A stretch of 64,000 bases of DNA from contig AUJT01000004.1 of assembly GCA_000424365.1 (NCBI GenBank), positions 33,372-97,371 on the forward strand, read 5' to 3'. Shown piece by piece: positions 61,463 through 64,000 of the stretch. This stretch comes from Lachnospiraceae bacterium NK4A144. Its GTDB lineage: Bacteria; Bacillota; Clostridia; Lachnospirales; Lachnospiraceae. A program made the position numbers and the translations under genes. Every line of letters begins with the position of its first letter. Within the stretch, counting starts at the first letter, position 1. The notes under the pieces were generated by a model. It was not told the DNA's origin and searched no databases. It saw only the letters and a list, made by a program, of their open reading frames with translations.

Positions 61463-63120
61463 TTCCTCACACCCATTGTCTCTTCAGGATCTTCAAGTAT
61501 CAGATCTATTACTCGCTTCTGTCCGTTTTCAAATTTCTTTGTAAGCTCAGCAGAACGCATCTCACGACGAACATTCGGTGTGTTTACAAGCCAGCGGATA
61601 GTCTGGATCACTGTAGTATCATCCGTTCTGCTTCCAAGACCGAGATTTATAAATCCGTTCTGAATGCCTGCAAACACATGCTGCGCCTCACGTTCATTCT
61701 GCGCAAGTACTATAGCCGGAACACCCATGCTCGCAAGCTCATAAATGGTACGTCCCTGACTGGTGATCGCGAGATCGGCATTTTTCATATATGCCGAAAC
61801 ACGTTTTACATCATTATGGACAAAGATATTTTTCTCAGGGATATCAACTACCTGATCCTTATGCGCATAACCGAAACCTGTGATGAAGTGGAATGCTGTC
61901 TCCGGCATCTCATCATGAAGCTTCTCTGCAATGCGGTAAAGACGCCCTGTCAGATCCGTCGGATCTGAACCGCCAAAGATTACCATTATATTTTTGCAGT
62001 CTTCTGAAAACTTCTTTGGCTTCTCCTCAAGAAACTCATCGCGGATAAAGTAATAATCAGATCCTTCGTAAACATTTCCGGGACGGTCGGTATGGTTTTC
62101 ATACAGAGCATTTATTACTGCATCCGCAAGACGTGCGCCGCTTCCCGTATCTTCAAAATTCACGATCCTGTCAGTGTATTTTCTCTCTAACCGGATAAGA
62201 TCTTCTTCCGTATCCAGGATATCATTTATGACGATATCCGGCTTATATGTTGCAAGTACCTGCTCATATTCTATGTTATTTGATATAACCTCAAACGGGA
62301 AGAAAGAGCTCTTAAGTCTTTCAATTCCCATTTCACTTTCAGCATCAGTAACAAACAGGAGCTCATGCCCTATAAGCTTATATGCAAGGGAGAGGCATCT
62401 GTAGATGTGTCCCATTCCGAGCTTTCTCTTTCCTACCGTTCTGAAAAGGATCTTTTTTCTGCCAAGAATAGCCTCCGCCGTGATCCAATCCTCGTATGTA
62501 TCAATATCAACAGCTTCTTCCGGACTAGTCTCAAAAACAGATACATTTTCTCCTATGCGGTTATTCTTTGACACACACTCACGTTTTGTAATGAGAAATC
62601 CACCTGTTTCCAGATAGTTTTTAGGCAGAAACTGCGAATTAAGTCTCTTCTCGTAATTCTTTACTATCTGTCCGTCTTTCTCCGTCCATGACAAATGCGG
62701 CTTATTAACAACACTTATCACTGTGTCAAAGTTATTTTTTTCGAAATAGTCAATAGCCGCCAAAACGGTCTTTGCCTTAAGGGTCGGAGAAGTTGCCTGC
62801 ATAGTGATGACCGTGTCATAATGCACGCCCTTTCTCTCTTCCATCCTGCATACTGCATCATGGATCACGGGATCAAGTGTGACTCCGTCTGTCGCAAGAG
62901 AAGGATCTCGCATCACTACATCAACTCCGGTATTTTCCACTATACTGGAAAGTTCCTCGTCGTCTGTCGATACCACTACATCAACTTCATATTTTTCTGT
63001 CAGAGCACAGGCATTTTCCACTGAATAAAGTATCAGCGGTCTGCCGTTCATAAGTCTGACATTTTTACGCGGAATACGCTTTGAACCACCCCTGGCAGGG
63101 ATACACACTAGAATCTTCAT
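61459..63120 (-). CDS. Cytidylyltransferase fused to PseG-like hydrolase
   Basis: 553 residues. Residues 1-220 are a NeuA/PseF-type CMP-sugar synthetase: CIPARGGSKRIPRKN, VVSTDDEELSS, MQATSPTLKAKTV, AVDIDTYEDW. From about 224 begins a GT-B domain like PseG, the UDP-sugar hydrolase of pseudaminic acid synthesis: VGKRKLGMGHIYRCLSLAY, VIFGGSDPTDLT and ITSQGRTIYELASMGVP. In the standard route PseG acts before the synthase and the cytidylyltransferase after it, so the fusion joins non-adjacent steps. The synthase (PseI), dehydratase and aminotransferase were not found here and may lie to the right. Confidence 0.82.
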   Translation of the reverse strand: MKILVCIPARGGSKRIPRKNVRLMNGRPLILYSVENACALTEKYEVDVVVSTDDEELSSIVENTGVDVVMRDPSLATDGVTLDPVIHDAVCRMEERKGVHYDTVITMQATSPTLKAKTVLAAIDYFEKNNFDTVISVVNKPHLSWTEKDGQIVKNYEKRLNSQFLPKNYLETGGFLITKRECVSKNNRIGENVSVFETSPEEAVDIDTYEDWITAEAILGRKKILFRTVGKRKLGMGHIYRCLSLAYKLIGHELLFVTDAESEMGIERLKSSFFPFEVISNNIEYEQVLATYKPDIVINDILDTEEDLIRLERKYTDRIVNFEDTGSGARLADAVINALYENHTDRPGNVYEGSDYYFIRDEFLEEKPKKFSEDCKNIMVIFGGSDPTDLTGRLYRIAEKLHDEMPETAFHFITGFGYAHKDQVVDIPEKNIFVHNDVKRVSAYMKNADLAITSQGRTIYELASMGVPAIVLAQNEREAQHVFAGIQNGFINLGLGSRTDDTTVIQTIRWLVNTPNVRREMRSAELTKKFENGQKRVIDLILEDPEETMGVRK

Positions 63121-64000
63121 GACTTAAAAAATTTCCTCCGGACGAAACAAATCGCCATGATTATATCATTCTTTTTTATAATTGCCAAAATAGCTGCGAC
63201 TACCGCAAGCATCGCATATCTAAGGATCCAGTTCGGATACAGAACCGACAATGCGATTCCTGCTGCGCTCGTAAGGATCACCATCACAAAATAAAGACCG
63301 TCTGCATAAACCTTTTCTCTAAGCATGAATCTCGTGCAGATATAATGCAGTATCATCAGAGCAAAATATCCTGCAAGAGTTGTATATGCAGCTGCTATAT
63401 ATCCGTATCTCGGTATGTAGTATGCATTCAGACCTATATTTATGATCGCAGCGATCACAGAGTTTCCGGCGATCAATGCTGTCTTTTTAGTATAAAGCTC
63501 AAGATTTACATAGTTTGTATAAAAGTACTGACACAGCGTTCCAAGTGCCACCGGCGGAACGACCCACATGGAATCCCAATAATTTCTGTGAAAGAGGATT
63601 TTTACCGCTTCCGGTGCCGCTGCGACAAAGAAAAGTGTCATTACACAGCCGTAAAACATGAGCAATTTATTCTTCTCGCGTATCGCTTCTCTGTTTTCCT
63701 CATACATCTGCTCATTGAACCATGGAAGCCAAGCCTGCGAAACAGCATTAGTTATAAACATCAGCAGTGTTCCTATGGTATAACCCGAGGTATAAAGACC
63801 TGTATCCGAATCACCGCAAATATTCTGTATCATGGTTACATCTATTCGTGATAACAAAATAAGAGCAAGACCATGAGGTATCATCGGAATACCGATCTTA
63901 AGAGCATATATCCAGTACTCTTTTTTATAAAGTGTCTTTCCTCGCCGCAGAAGATTTATATAACACCAAAGCGCTACCGCTGCACTGGGGATAACAGTTC
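63117..64000 (-). CDS. Wzx-type flippase, 5' part beyond the window
   Basis: The frame stays open from the stop at 63117 to the window edge: LLRRGKTLYKKEYWIYALKI can be read upstream of the first internal Met at 63884, so the true start is outside. At least 294 residues with about 8 membrane segments; LSRIDVTMIQNICGDSDTGLY and SQAWLPWFNEQMYEENREAI are typical of the MOP/MVF flippase family. It overlaps the fusion gene by 4 bp. Confidence 0.82.
   Translation of the reverse strand, partial: TVIPSAAVALWCYINLLRRGKTLYKKEYWIYALKIGIPMIPHGLALILLSRIDVTMIQNICGDSDTGLYTSGYTIGTLLMFITNAVSQAWLPWFNEQMYEENREAIREKNKLLMFYGCVMTLFFVAAAPEAVKILFHRNYWDSMWVVPPVALGTLCQYFYTNYVNLELYTKKTALIAGNSVIAAIINIGLNAYYIPRYGYIAAAYTTLAGYFALMILHYICTRFMLREKVYADGLYFVMVILTSAAGIALSVLYPNWILRYAMLAVVAAILAIIKKNDIIMAICFVRRKFFKS

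Overview
The window is about 64 kb of a low-to-medium GC Gram-positive genome. Strong GGAGG-type ribosome sites, DltB/DltD-like and YfhO-like proteins and an NlpC/P60 wall hydrolase point to a Clostridia/Lachnospiraceae bacterium of the Butyrivibrio-Pseudobutyrivibrio kind. That placement is inference from gene content; no rRNA, tRNA or housekeeping marker is present. Almost the whole window is a cell-surface polysaccharide locus, mostly read on the minus strand. No CRISPR array, phage gene or transposase gene was seen.

Region by region. (1) 0.2-3.6 kb, plus strand: FkbH-type glyceryl-ACP synthase, a VOC protein, a methyltransferase and an acyl carrier protein. (2) 3.7-12.2 kb, minus strand: two MBOAT acyltransferases, two DltD-like SGNH proteins (one with a ricin-B-like tail), a second carrier protein and an unknown secreted protein. 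Regions 1 and 2 together look like a DltBCD-type acylation system without DltA. (3) 12.4-15.6 kb: a TupA-like ATP-grasp gene, a 700-bp gap with DnaA-box-like sites, and an SH3/NlpC-P60 endopeptidase with a long leader. (4) 16.0-28.1 kb, one minus-strand operon: CapA, UDP-HexNAc dehydrogenase, SGNH protein, neuB-neuC-neuA (nonulosonic acid), UDP-HexNAc 4-epimerase, CotH-kinase protein and an SGNH-ricin protein; a radical SAM gene runs divergently. (5) 29.1-38.8 kb: GT2, GT-C, GT8 and polyprenyl-phosphate glycosyltransferases, a YfhO-like protein and a TPP enzyme. (6) 39.0-50.6 kb: two more YfhO proteins, a HAD phosphatase, an aldolase with an extra domain, and rfbH-rfbG-rfbF for CDP-3,6-dideoxyhexose. 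With the TPP enzyme these could build a branched-chain CDP-sugar. (7) 50.9-64.0 kb: an SDR gene, then a minus-strand assembly operon (two flippases, glycosyltransferases, the initiating polyprenyl glycosylphosphotransferase, and a fused cytidylyltransferase-PseG protein); the last flippase runs off the right edge.

How they could work together: nucleotide sugars (CMP-nonulosonate, UDP-HexNAcA, CDP-dideoxy or branched sugar) feed GT2/GT4/GT8 enzymes that start on the polyprenyl glycosylphosphotransferase product; Wzx-type flippases export the units. GtrB/YfhO-type enzymes decorate from undecaprenyl-phosphate sugars outside the membrane, and the MBOAT/SGNH/ACP set adds acyl groups.

Gaps and gene ends carry four families of small structured repeats (here R1-R4). 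R1 and R2 are MITE-like with inverted ends and 7-8 bp target duplications. One R2 copy has replaced the C-terminus of a membrane-protein gene, and one R1 copy is nested in an R3 element. R3 has a conserved core between long stems whose sequences differ between copies but stay complementary.
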